NCBI GenBank assembly: GCA_001599755.1
Contig: BCHX01000003.1
Location: 5,249,355-5,313,354, forward strand
DNA from: Gliomastix tumulicola
Lineage: Eukaryota; Ascomycota; Sordariomycetes; Hypocreales; Bionectriaceae
Length of the DNA stretch: 64,000 bases
Reading direction: 5' to 3'
Shown: in pieces, positions 34,988 to 45,482 of the stretch
Numbering within the stretch: position 1 is the stretch's first letter
Layout: every line of letters begins with the position of its first letter
Notes under the pieces: model-generated
What the model was told of the DNA's origin: nothing
The model's database searches: none
The model's input: the letters and a program-made list of their open reading frames with translations, nothing else
Translations under genes and position numbers: made by a program

Positions 34988-36105
34988 TCACTTGAACCGG
35001 ATTTTGTTTGTCAATGTTCCAACGTTTGCCATTTCCACTTCGACAAGGTCACCGTCGCGGAGGAAGGACTTCGGCTTCATGAACGCCCCAACGCCTGATG
35101 GAGTGCCTGTCATGACTGCAGTTCCTGCGGGAATGGTAGTGCCTAGGAGCAATGGTAAGTTTCCCCTGGCATAACGACTGAATCGAGTTCGATGAGTTCG
35201 ACTTTTCTCACCTTGACTCATGTGGCTCAGTATTCTTTCGGGGGAGAAGATGAGATCCTTTGCAAAATCGGCTGTCTGCCTGACCTCGCCATTGACCTTT
35301 GTGATGAGGCTAGACGAGCTACCATTGAACAGCTCCGGGCTGATTAGAGTAGGGCCGATGGGCGCAAACTTGTCGAAGGCCTTTGCAAAGAAAAACTGGC
35401 CGCCGGAGTTACCAGGAAGCTGGAACTGACGACATGACAAGTCATTGCCAATGGTATAACCAAGGATATAATTCTTTGCGTCATCCGGCGACACATCCCG
35501 GCATTGCTTTGACGTGACGAAGACCAATTCGCCCTGCAGCCGGGCGGGATATAGTCAGCCCATGATCTGCCCAGACGTACGATACACACTGACCTCGTAG
35601 TCGAGAAGACTCTTTGCGCAAAAGTCATTGACCGGTATCTCCTCTCCAGGGTGTGCGAGGGAAAGCGCTGGTTTCGTCCACAAGGGCGGGTTCGTTGGCA
35701 CAGAGAGCTATTGCTCGCATACCGTCAGACTAAGATCGAGATGACACGCAGGTAGTCGCGTGGGATGGTAGATGAACGGGGACGTACACCGGCTTCCTTG
35801 GCGTGGCTGTGATAATTAAGCCCAACGCAATAGATGGGAATGTCATCCCGGGGTAGCGGAGCCAAAAGCTGTCGAACGACTCTGTTTAGCAACTGTAAAA
35901 CTTCGTCAAAGACCAAGGCGAGAGCACATACCCGGCCAATCGTGACAGTCTTCTCACCCACTTTGTAAGAGAGTTCATCAATCGTCTTGAATGCGGCAAT
36001 CTTCTGTCCCGCTGAAGGTAAGGGCGCTTTTTGGTCAAGGTTGGCGAAAAAGGAACTCCCGTCCTCCTCTGACTCGAAACGGATGAGGCGTGAAAATGGC
36101 GACAT
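34988..36105 (-). CDS. Fumarylacetoacetate hydrolase (FAH) family protein
   Basis: FAH-fold hydrolase, decarboxylase or hydratase that acts on ring-cleavage products, consistent with the downstream half of a meta-cleavage route; the exact reaction is not set by sequence. Minus-strand exons 36105-35788, 35707-35594, 35533-35212 and 35142-34988 give 302 aa. The family core begins at 'YCVGLNYHSHAKEAG' and continues 'LSVPTNPPLWTKP' and 'VNDFCAKSLLDYEGELVFV', with the metal-binding E-x-E reduced to the E and E-L of that stretch. 'GYTIGNDLSCR', 'FDKFAPIGPTLIS', 'FSPERILSHMSQGTTIPAGT' and 'MTGTPSGVG' follow. A further in-frame 39-bp intron may exist inside exon 1 (GTATGT donor near 35930), which would shorten the protein to 289 aa. 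It is divergent from the Zn2Cys6 regulator. Confidence 0.85.
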
Positions 36106-36534
36106 AGTCGGTGGCAGATAACTGTGAAGGTGTTCTAGTATGATTCAAGATGCGACGATTAAGCGTTACACGTTAGGGAGAGCAGAAACTTGGCCATGCT
36201 GCTTGCTTTATCTATCGTGGCTGGCTGCACTAAGAGTATATTCAGGCTGTAGGTTAGTGATGACTGTCCCACATGCCTTTGAGGTTATGCCGTGTCCGCT
36301 GGCCGGCCGGAGGATCTTCGCCCTTAGTCATAATTTTCGGAGGATTTTTCATGGCTTCGGGCTGTTCCCTCATTCTTCAAATTCGCTCCGCCCTCACTCC
36401 ACCACTTCCTCCCCCCTTCTCCCCAGAATATCTGAGATCCGCCGTCGACACGAACATCCGCTTCAGAATATCCGATACATCAAGGCACCGGCCGGCTCAG
36501 CAGACCCTCCAACCTCGCCGCCAGCGCCCTCACG
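36106..36534. promoter_or_regulatory. Divergent promoter, FAH gene/Zn2Cys6 regulator, with shared 15-mer
   Basis: 430 bp between two divergent starts. The 15-mer GGCCGGAGGATCTTC at 36305-36319 is identical to the one upstream of the monooxygenase, and here it is preceded by a second GGCC (GGCCGGCCGG). It contains CCGG and so is a candidate zinc-cluster regulator site, possibly autoregulatory. Confidence 0.5.
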
Positions 36535-38693
36535 ATGGAGCCATCCCCAGGCCCTTCATATTCCCCGCCACCCCAGCTGGATCAAAATGGCGTTATGATG
36601 AGCAGGGTTTGTGACAGTTGCATCCGGTAAGGCCGTTCAATGTCGGAACCCAGCTTCAATCCGGCAGTCACTGACGTCTTCCTAGGAAGAAGGTGAAGTG
36701 TATGGACCCCCAGAGTAGATCTATGGTGCTGTCAGACCGGGGAGGCAAACCGACGCCTGCTAAGCAGAACATCTTCCGCAGGTGATCAGGGACGGCCAAC
36801 ATGCTCCCAATGTTTTACCCGTGGATATACGTGCATCTACTCGGCGACGCGGCGCAGGCCAGGGCCCCAGCGTGGGTTCCGTCGCGGCGCCCCTCCGTCC
36901 TCTGGTCGTCTCATGAGATCCTCCGGTATGGCCCGTCCTCTATACAGCACCGGCGTGTCTGCCAACTTGATTTTGTGCTTAATGTAACTCCGCGCGCCTT
37001 AGACGCTAGTCAACGCGATCGGAACCGTTCAGAGCCGTCGGACGTCGACCAATCTATGGCTACCCCGTCGACAGCAGCCTCGTCATCCGGACCAAGCTTG
37101 AGCTTAGATCCAAGTCTAGCCTCGGTTGCTGAATCGTTCCAAGATTCCCCGAGCAGGTCGGGCCTCTCGGGCCAAGTCAACGTTCTGCCGTGGGAGGAAG
37201 CCTACCTGTACGTCACGTTGCCAAGTCTCAGCCAGGCTGGGCCGTACACACAAGTAACATTAGCACGCAGATTACAGAAGTACTTTGAAGTCGTCCATGA
37301 CGCTATGCCGATTCTCTCCAAGTCCCGCTTTTACGCCGGGCTAGAATCTTCGCAGATCAGCCAAGACCTGATACTGACCCTTGTTCTCATCACGGCCAAG
37401 CTAACTGATTTCCGCTTCGTCCGTGATGGTGTCAATGCAGACACTCACATCGACGAGATGCTCAGCTTTGGCTCCCTAGAGGAGATGATTAGCGAATCCC
37501 CCAACATAGACCAGCTCCGCAAAGCGTGTCTGCTCGCATTCTACGAGTTCCATCAGTTCCCTGGGCGGACCGCGTGGCTGCACGTTGGGAAGATTACCCG
37601 CATAGCCTACTGGATGGGGCTGGACCGCCTGGAGGATCCTATTATCTCACGCAGCCTGGGAAGCCCGGACGATACTGAGGACTGGCGGCTCGTCTGGTGG
37701 TGCGTTTATCGTCTAGATTCGTACGCGAACCTTTCTGCCGGAACACCGTATTTGGTGGACGAAGGGCTGGTGGGCACGGCCCTTGCCCAGGATCAGCAAC
37801 CACTGACTCATTCACCTGATGGGTCGTTGGATACCAGGGAAAAGTTGTTTCTGCCTGCGCAGCCAGACGGCTTGGACAGGCTCGCCTCCTCCACGGCAGT
37901 CCTTACTCCGCAGAATCTGATCTTCAACCTCCACATCATCACCGCCACGGCTATGCGTCAGTGCGGAAGGGCCTTGCGACTGTACGCGCGAAGGCCAAAG
38001 GACGAGAGATCACTCGCGCTCACCGACATCGAACGTAGTCTCTCCGCCCTACGGCTCGCCCTGCCCTCTAACTACCTCAACCCGATGCGTAACGCGTCTG
38101 CAGACGAGACCAGCTACCAGCACCACGCCAGGCTCGTCACTGTCCTTCATATGAACATGGCACGCCTTTTGGCCTCCATTCTACGGTGTGCAACTGTGGA
38201 AGAGGGCGACGAATGGCTGCTCAGCTGGCAGCAGAATCTCGAGACATGTCAAGACATCGCCTCCGTCTCGGAGCAGTGGAGCAGCACATTCACGCTCAGT
38301 GTTGACCCAGCGGTGTCCTTCATCTTATTCACCACCCTCATCTTCCTCGACATCCATATCAAGGCTGCTGTGATAAGCGCCTCCCAATTCCAGTCCAAAT
38401 TGGAGTATTGCAAGGCAGTCCTTCTCCTTCTCCTCGAGCAGTTTTCCAAAGCCTGGACACTGCCGAGACTTCTCATTTGTGAGTCTTGCATCCCCCCACA
38501 GCGCCCAAGGACCCAACCTCATCAGCTAATCAGGCGAATGCGTGAAGTGTCGTATAGAAGCTTTAATGAGCTGCTGGTTGGACCACTATCACACCAGCAG
38601 ATTGTCTTAATACTGTCTCGATTCGAAGCACCGCTCCATCCCCGGTGGCTGCAGTTCCTCTCGTCAGCTTCTATAGAACACTTGCATGTTTGA
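36535..38693 (+). CDS. Zn2Cys6 fungal-specific transcription factor (likely cluster regulator)
   Basis: Nuclear binuclear-zinc-cluster regulator. Exons 36535-36626, 36686-36714, 36782-36925 and 37003-38693 give 651 aa. Only splicing reveals the zinc cluster, because its codons are split over three exons: Cys26, 29, 36, 48, 51 and 58 (C-x2-C-x6-C-x11-C-x2-C-x6-C), followed by a basic linker rich in Arg ('RRRPGPQRGFRR'). Unspliced reading gives a misleading 630-codon frame starting at 36801 that lacks the zinc cluster. The fungal-specific TF middle-homology domain runs from about residue 160 ('YFEVVHDAMPILSKSRFY') through 'GKITRIAYWMGLDRLED' and 'WRLVWWCVYRLDSYANLSAGTPYLV'. It is divergent from the FAH gene and next to the permease, so it is a good candidate for the aromatic cluster's regulator. 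Confidence 0.88.
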
Positions 38694-39460
38694 ATTAAAT
38701 GAGACTATCGAGGGCACCGGCTGAACCGCTACCATGGGCTTGTGTCGTGAACTCGACCAGGCCTGCGAGAAGTCTTCTTAACTAGGTCCATGAATGGTTT
38801 ATTCATCAAACCGACTGTCCTCCATCCTGGCGCGAGCCGAGGAAACACGCCATTTCATGCGGGGTGGTGGGCACTCTCAAAATGGTTCCCCGTCGGAGGT
38901 TCCCCGATGCCCATGTCGACATTCTTAGCCCATACTTAGACCCAATTTCCGCCATCATCGACGCGTATCTGAGTGGAACGGTGTACCAACCAGAGTGTCC
39001 ATTCCCAGGCATGAGGCGGATGTCTCAGTTCACTTTCTCTGGCGTCGGCGGTGCTTTCCTGCAGAGTTCCGGATCTGGGGTCGAGCCTGCGAGTCGAGAC
39101 CTGAGACCTAACCATATGACTCGTCGTGTCGGTGAGAATTACATCAGCTAGCCAACCCATGGGGCAAGCGCCATTGGAGAAGCTGGGGAATCTGTACAAG
39201 GGTCAAGCCAGGGGCTCCGTGCGGCTGCCGAGCGCGCAACGCTGAGCTACTATATTGGATTTTCCCACGTATTGCTTTACTAGCATTCTTGCACCGGCTT
39301 ATAAGACGTAGAGAATTCTCCGTCTCGCCTACCAGAGAACTCGTTTGAAGCTCCCAGCCCAAAGCTACCACGGTTCACTTGCAAGTCATCTTCCTTACAG
39401 TCTGACCGCCTCCCCATACCAGTTCACTTTCTCATCTTCGCCTGCCTCACTTGAAAAAAA
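38694..39460. promoter_or_regulatory. Upstream region of the permease with a CGG-N7-CCG site
   Basis: About 770 bp. CGG-AGGTTCC-CCG lies at 38894-38906, resembling the sites in the regulator-2/AnmK intergenic region. An A8 run directly precedes the permease ATG. A 95-codon plus-strand frame at 38864-39151 has no family features and is not called. Confidence 0.4.
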
Positions 39461-41002
39461 ATGCCGTCCAATTTCCGCAAAACCGTCGCCGCCCACAAGT
39501 ATGCCCTATTCTTCTGTGCCGTCTCGTCCTTTGGCGCGCTGTGCTATGGCTACGACAACACCTACTACACGGGCATCCTCGGCATGAAGCCATTCATTAA
39601 CGTCTATGGAGAGGGCCCCGACGGGTCCAAGGTTCTCTCCGTGTCGTTCACCTCCCTCACCACGTCATCCATCTATATCGGAGATCTTCTCGGTGCCCTG
39701 TTTTCGGCACACATCAATGACCGCTGGGGCCGCCGGGCCGTCTTCTGGTGCGCCTCTGTCTGCGTCCTGGCCGGCGGAATCGCCCAGATTGCCGACAACG
39801 GCATCATGGGCGTCATTATCCTCGGCCGCATATTGATCGGGCTCGGAGTTGGCCAGTTCACCGTCACGTCGCTCCTGTACATCGGCGAGGTCGCCCCAGC
39901 CGAGGTGCGTGGGCCGGCGCTGATGACGTTCCAGTTTCTGCAGTCGTGCTCTCAGCTTGTTGCTTCGGGCATTACGCAGGGCACGGAAGCCATGCCTTCG
40001 TCGGCGTCCTTCCGCATCCCTATGGGTGGGCTCGTGGTTCTGCCTGTCATCCTGTTCGCCCTTCTTCCCTTCATCCCGGAGAGTCCCCTGTGGCTGCTCT
40101 ACAAGGGCAACGAGACCAAGGCTATACGGGCGTTGGAACGTATCAACAAGAGCCAGCCGGGATACACTGTGGACCGGGACTTGGCTCTCTACCACGAGTC
40201 GTTGACGCAGGATCAGGCCGGCCAGGAAGGATCCTCCTGGGCATCGCTCGTGGTCGACCCCATTGAGCGCCGCAAGACGCTGTACTCGGCCGGGGCCATG
40301 TTCTCCCAGCAGGTCAACGGTATCCTCTTCTTCTACGCCTATGGCGTCATTTTCGCCCAGGCCATTGGTATCTCGCAGCCCTTCACCATCAGCCTCATCA
40401 CCAACATCCTCCAGATCTTTGCCGTCGGGGCATCCATCGCTCTCGGAAAGAAGGTCCCACGCCGCAAGAACCTCTTCATCACCACGGGTATGATGTTTAT
40501 TGCCTTTATTGTCGTCGGGGGCATCGGCACCATGCGTCCGCTCAACACGGCTGGCCAGTACGTCATTGTCATCTTCTCCTACATCATTGTCGTCGCCTTC
40601 AACTTTGGCCTCGGGCCTCTCGCCTACACCGTTGCCCGCGAGATGGCCGTGGGCCGTAACCAGAACAAAATCATGTCTGTGTCCATCGTCATCTTCTTCG
40701 TGACGACGTGGGTCATCTCGTTCACGGCTCCTTACCTGTACACCTCAGCCCGCCTGGGACCTATGCTAGGCTTCGTCTACGCCGGCACAACTATCTTATC
40801 GCTTTTGTACATCTACTTCTGCGTCGGCGAAACGACAGCAAGGACCAATCTGGAGATTCAAATGCTCTTCCAGCACAATGTTCCCGTCCGCGCCTGGAAG
40901 ACGCATGTGTTTGCTGATGTTGAGAATAATAAGGAGAATCAAGATCAGGATGCTCAAGGTCCTGAGGGAAAGGACACCACACAGGTCAGCCAAGTTGAGT
41001 GA
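39461..41002 (+). CDS. MFS sugar/quinate-type permease
   Basis: Plasma-membrane H+-coupled importer of the sugar porter family, intronless, 513 aa, with 12 helices. The start at 39461 begins a short cytosolic N-terminus ('MPSNFRKTVAAHKYALFF') leading into TM1 with 'FGALCYGYDNTYYTGIL'. Motifs: 'DRWGRR' (loop 2-3), 'GRILIGLGVGQ', 'YIGEVAPAEVRG' (loop 4-5), 'IPESPLWLL' (PESPR-like, loop 6-7), 'QQVNGILFFYAYG' (TM7), a degenerate loop 10-11 'FNFGLGPLAYTVAREM' and 'VGETTARTNLEI' in place of PETKG. This divergence from hexose transporters suggests a non-hexose substrate; in this neighbourhood a quinate-, aromatic- or glycoside-type import role is plausible but inferred. The C-terminal tail is polar and acidic. 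Confidence 0.88.
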   Translation: MPSNFRKTVAAHKYALFFCAVSSFGALCYGYDNTYYTGILGMKPFINVYGEGPDGSKVLSVSFTSLTTSSIYIGDLLGALFSAHINDRWGRRAVFWCASVCVLAGGIAQIADNGIMGVIILGRILIGLGVGQFTVTSLLYIGEVAPAEVRGPALMTFQFLQSCSQLVASGITQGTEAMPSSASFRIPMGGLVVLPVILFALLPFIPESPLWLLYKGNETKAIRALERINKSQPGYTVDRDLALYHESLTQDQAGQEGSSWASLVVDPIERRKTLYSAGAMFSQQVNGILFFYAYGVIFAQAIGISQPFTISLITNILQIFAVGASIALGKKVPRRKNLFITTGMMFIAFIVVGGIGTMRPLNTAGQYVIVIFSYIIVVAFNFGLGPLAYTVAREMAVGRNQNKIMSVSIVIFFVTTWVISFTAPYLYTSARLGPMLGFVYAGTTILSLLYIYFCVGETTARTNLEIQMLFQHNVPVRAWKTHVFADVENNKENQDQDAQGPEGKDTTQVSQVE

Positions 41003-41171
41003 GGGTCTGTTAGATGGGGGTTGGTGAACCGATGACTGTCGTGTTGTTGAAGACAGTGAACAGTACTCTCTTTGTCTGCCTTGAAAGCATATAACATACG
41101 CACCTTGGCACGGGGTGTGGGAGAATTGAGTAGTAGTAATACTAGTACGAATACATTAGGATACAGTAAAG

Positions 41172-43430
41172 CTACCCTGCGCCTGCGCCTGCGCCGCCGA
41201 TGCCTAGCCAACCAACCATGCCAGTGGAAGGCGATTCGTTTTGAAACCCCTGGCGCATGTTGAGCATGATTTTCAGGATGTCTCTGAAGACTTCGGAGCG
41301 ATTGAAGAGTCTTGACATGACAGATTCCGCAACATCCAGCAGCTGAGCCAACTCTGCAGTATCCCTGAGTGTCTGATGACACTGGCTGGGAGTCGCCTGG
41401 ACCGACAACAGGATGGCGTATGCTCCGAGCAGCATCTGAACCTCGACCCAGGTAGGCGGAATGGCATCCGGGCCGGCCTCGTGGTTGAGAATACATATGA
41501 TCATGGTCGCGGCATCGATGCAGGTGTGGCAAGACTCTAGAGCCCATATATCGTGACCACCGTCGGCAGACCCTCCCCCCACAGGGGAAGGGGGTCGAGA
41601 ATGTTCGAAATCTTGGTATAAGACGTAGTAAAGTATAGGGCGGTTGAGCAGAAATATGCAGTTATGGTATCTTATGGCCAATTCCCGCCTGTAGAAAAGA
41701 CAAGGTCAGTATGGTACCTGTCTGCGCGCGCGCTGACGTGCTTACCTGACGCAACGGCATGGCTGACCTAGACGCCCGTAGAGTCCGAAGGTCTCTGCTA
41801 AACCGGATTCCAACCGGCAGCGTGTGGTACCAAGCCTGCAGATCGGAGCTGATCTGGGATATGAGGTCCACCGTTTCAGCAGGTCGACAGTACGCCTGGC
41901 TAGGGATATAAAGCTGGTTGAGGATACGGTTGGTGCAGGATCGTAGCCACAGATTGGCTGGCAAGTACGTGGTGAAGTCGGGGTGTCTGATTGTTGATCG
42001 GATCGAAATGTTTAAGTCTGGTTCGCTTATATCTTTTCGTCTATCATTTCCGGGCCACTCTGGGGGAGTAGTTGAGACTGGGGCCGAAGAGTTGATGTGA
42101 CCTCGCAGCGGGCGAGGGGGAGAGGGCGACAGCCGAGACGGCCTTCCGTCCACTTCACTAAGCACGTCTCTGAAGGGCGCATTGTTTTGATTAGCGAAAG
42201 CAGGAGTAATGGACAGACAAGGTCAGAGACATACCCTTGGAGTAGATAGAACAAGCACTCGTAGGTAGAGACGGTCGCGTCGTCGAAAGATCTGGGAGCG
42301 CGATAGGGTCAGTTGACGAAACTTCCTCCTCCCAGAACTCGTGGATAGTTGGGATCATCCGGACGCATTGCTCACCTATCAACGACGCTATCAAGAAGTC
42401 GTCGCAGGGCCGGCTCGGCTGCCTGGAGCAGAGAGAGCGACAGGTACGGGCGCCCAAAGCAGTGAAGGAGGACACCAGCCAGGCCAAGCAGGAGTGCTAC
42501 TACCACATCCTCGTCCTGGACGAAAACCGTCGATAGACCCTGCATAGCTAGAGAAAGATGAGCGCTCGCGGCTTGCATTAAGCTGGCGGCCGCGGGGCCA
42601 TCCCAGCCGTTCTCATCAGAAGGTGTCAGAGTGCTGAAGGCTAGAGAGCACAGCAAAAGGTCTCTTAGCTCAAGCCTCTGCCAGTAGTGTGGCTGTTGTA
42701 GGGTTGCGATCCGGACAGCGACGCTCTCGATGTCGAAGATGTCGACGGATAGTAGTAAGACGCTGAGAGATAGCGGGAGTCTCTGCAGATGCTTGGACAG
42801 CCATTGCAAGGCCTCCTGGGCATCGTTCACGGAGGAGACTGGCAACTCGTGGTGGAGGGGACTGGGGATACTCTGCTCCGCCTGTCTCAAAAAACTCAAG
42901 ACGGCCACGCCAGAGGGGTTGAGGCGGACACGGAGCCGAGACCAGTACTGCAAGACTTTGTGGTTTGCGCCTGTGTGTAGGTCTGGCAGCGCGTGGTAAG
43001 AGCCGCAAGAACCAGCGTCGTTGTGACGCTCATTAGGCGTAAAGGCGTCCTGCGAGCGACGCTCCGAGGCGGCGTTGATGGCAATGGCTTCGACCCGGGC
43101 CAGCCGCGTCATGATCGTCACGGCATCACTACATCGTCGCGCAATAGATTGATTAGCCGCTGTACGATATGAAGGTAGAGCCACTTTCGGGATGGGCAAT
43201 ACGTACAACTCACCCAGGTTCGGATCCAGGGTTGGAGGCCCCCGGTAGATGCAGGCAAGGCCCGCGTTGAGGCAATAGGAGCATTTGGGCCTGGCACCAT
43301 CGCATCGGGATTTCCGATGGCGGCAAACATCACAGGCCAGAGCGGTCTTGGGCCGTTTCGACCGATGCTCGTCTGGCGACGGCATGGCGGTAAACACTGA
43401 AGCTTGAGGGGTATTAGCAACAGTGCGCAT
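41172..43430 (-). CDS. Zn2Cys6 fungal-specific transcription factor (second regulator)
   Basis: Nuclear zinc-cluster regulator. Minus-strand exons 43430-43214, 43159-42376, 42291-42235, 42169-41738 and 41688-41172 give about 668 aa. The zinc cluster has Cys33, 36, 43, 50, 53 and 60 (C-x2-C-x6-C-x6-C-x2-C-x6-C), preceded by the basic 'RSKRPKT'. The middle domain includes 'QHYWQRLELRDLLL'-like sequence, 'DVVVALLLGLAGVLLHCFGRPYLSLSL', then 'FDDATVSTYECLFYLLQGD' across introns and 'NLWLRSCTNRILNQLYIP'. 'RELAIRYHNCIFLLNRPILYYVL' is the typical fungal-TF helix. Intron 1 (54 bp) keeps frame and may be retained. The donor of intron 4 is weak (GTCAGC), because the stronger GTAAGC would shift the frame. 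The C-terminus ends in a Gly-Ala repeat. The 3' end is tail-to-tail with the permease. Confidence 0.78.
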
Positions 43431-44128
43431 GGGGCGATACAGTGATGTTAGTCGGCCGTTTCCACCTTCTGCCAATCTCCCTCACTAAAGCTGCAGCGTT
43501 TGGATTCAACGACAATGGATACGGCGATGGGACCGGAGGAGACCCGACTTGGCTCCCCGACGAGCTTTCATATCAGTCAGAGATATGATGAGATGAAGAA
43601 GTGAGGAAGCGAGAAGGTGAGAGAAATCGTACACCAGTACTAATGCATGGTCGGCGCCGCCACGTCGGAACTTTATCGGAACGTTCCCCGATACTGGTGG
43701 GGCGTTCTCCGGCTATTATCGGCCGTACTTTTCGCCGGTATTCCCACGTCCACTCACTCCGAAAACTCAACCGGAGCTTCCCCGACGTGGGTCGTGCCAG
43801 CTTTACATCTGGGTCTGAACTGTGTTGCGGGCGACTCGCTACGCTTCGCACTTTTGCATACCAAACATGGGGTGTTGAAACTGAACTTGTGGCCGGGTGA
43901 GGAACTGGGCTCAATCCGGGGGAGCTTCCGGAGCTGGAGATGGCCCAAAGCGCTAGGCCTTGCGACCCAAGCGAACGAATTGCGCACTCAACATGATTTA
44001 GTCAGAGACGGCGGGTGGTATTATATTGTGAATCCCCCAACCAGTTGAACGAAGCACCATTGCACCATACAACCAACCAACCAACCAACCTTTGGCCCCC
44101 CCCTTAGTCCCAGAATTCACTTCCAGCC
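43431..44128. promoter_or_regulatory. Divergent region, regulator 2/AnmK, rich in CGG-N7/8-CCG sites
   Basis: About 700 bp between divergent starts. TATCGG-AACGTTCC-CCGATA at 43674-43693 is an inverted-arm CGG-N8-CCG site; CGG-AGCTTCC-CCG lies at 43772-43784; and a minus-strand CGG-AAGCTCCC-CCG lies at about 43917-43930. Their spacers are alike. The AnmK leader contains a (CAAC)n run at about 44070-44090. A 99-codon frame here has no family signature. Confidence 0.5.
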
Positions 44129-45482
44129 ATGCCATACATACTGGGCCTCAACAGCGGCTCGTCCTTCGATGGAGTCGATGCAGTGCTCTGCACGATCGAG
44201 CTGGCTGACGATGGACACCCTTCTCGCCCCAAGTTTGTCGATGCCCTTACCGTCGACTGGCCGTCAGAGCTCCAACCACTTATCTTACGGGCTTTCAATA
44301 ATGACCTAACCCTCTTCGAGATGACGCGTCTGAATTACGTCGCTGGTGCCGTTTACGCCGAGGCTGCCAACAGTCTGCTGGAAAAAGCAGGCCTCAAGCC
44401 CGAGGACATCGATGTAATCGGCTATGATGGCCAGACCGTCTACCAGGAGCCACCTGATCGACTGAAAGAGTTTGAACTGCTTAAGTGTGGCAGCAAGAGC
44501 CTCACAGACCTGTGGCTCAAGGGCGGATATCCCTGCGGATATTTCATTGTCGAATCAGGAGTCGTTGCTGCTCTAACCGACATTGACACTGTGACACAAT
44601 TTCGGCCTCTTGACCATGCCCTAGGCGGTTCTGCTGCTCCGTTGATGCAGTATCTCGATTTCGTCTCCTTCCGAAACGATGGGCCAACTGTTACTCTAAA
44701 CATTGGTGGAATCGCAAACTTGCAGCTTGCCAACAAGGATCGCGCGAAGATGATGGCCTTCGACACCGGCCCGGGCAATGTCATGATCGACCATGTTGTC
44801 AAGGCGCGGACAGGCCGAGGATACGACAAAGATGGCGAGCTAGCTGCGAAAGGAAGGCTTATAGAGCCACTGCTAGACCAGCTGCAGAAGCATGACTTCT
44901 ACAGCCGCAAGCCACCGCGCTCTGCCTGGAGGCTGGACTTTGGCGCCTCATATGCCGACCAGATCCTTGAGCAATATTCCGCCGAGTCCACCGAAAACCT
45001 TCTCGCCACCTTAACTCAGTTCACAGCCGACTCCATCACCCGCAGCCTAGTCGACTTCATCCTCCCCCAGGCCACTCTGTCACGCGTTGTCGCGTCCGGC
45101 GGCGGCACCCGGAACGCCACCCTGATGAAGAACCTTGCCGATAGGCTCAGCGAGCATGGCCTGAAGCTCTCGATCAGCGATGATTTCGGTCTTCCGGCCC
45201 CGTACAAAGAGGCCATCAAGTTCGCCACAATCGCCTTCTCCGCCAAGCGCGGCATCGCGAACAACATTCCAGCCGCCGGAGGCGCTCACAAGTATGCCGT
45301 TCTTGGCAAGCTGAGCCTGGCCCCAAGTAAGGCCAAGTTTGGCGGCGATGTCATTGACCGGAATCTGCGCGTTCTGGGCCACGTCGGTTGGACAGGTAAG
45401 ATCAGTTCCCCTGTGCCTTCTCCCAACCGAAGCTGACTCGTGAATAGAAAGCGCCACAAATGGCGTCAATGGGACGCAATGA
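44129..45482 (+). CDS. anmK: Anhydro-N-acetylmuramic acid kinase (AnmK family)
   Basis: Bacterial cell-wall-recycling enzyme family: converts 1,6-anhydro-MurNAc plus ATP to MurNAc-6-phosphate. Two exons, 44129-45395 and 45448-45482, give 433 aa; bacterial enzymes are about 370. The 52-bp intron (GTAAGA donor, GCTGAC branch-like site, TAG acceptor) is inferred; without it the frame ends at 45436 with a different tail. 'GLNSGSSFDGVD' (residues 6-17) matches the AnmK G-L-M-S-G-T-S-x-D-G-x-D phosphate loop. 'VIGYDGQTVYQEP', 'GGSAAPLMQYLDF', 'VTLNIGGIANL', 'MAFDTGPGNVMID' and 'VVASGGGTRNATLM' are all family blocks, including the catalytic Asp in 'FDTGPGN'. No lesion is present, so selection appears to maintain it. 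Fungi lack peptidoglycan, so the gene was probably acquired from bacteria. Confidence 0.9.

Noticed and set aside
36801..38693. Long 630-codon frame taken as the complete regulator
   Set aside because: It lacks the zinc cluster. Splicing upstream exons in another frame gives the full C-x2-C-x6-C-x11-C-x2-C-x6-C motif, so the start at 36801 is false.
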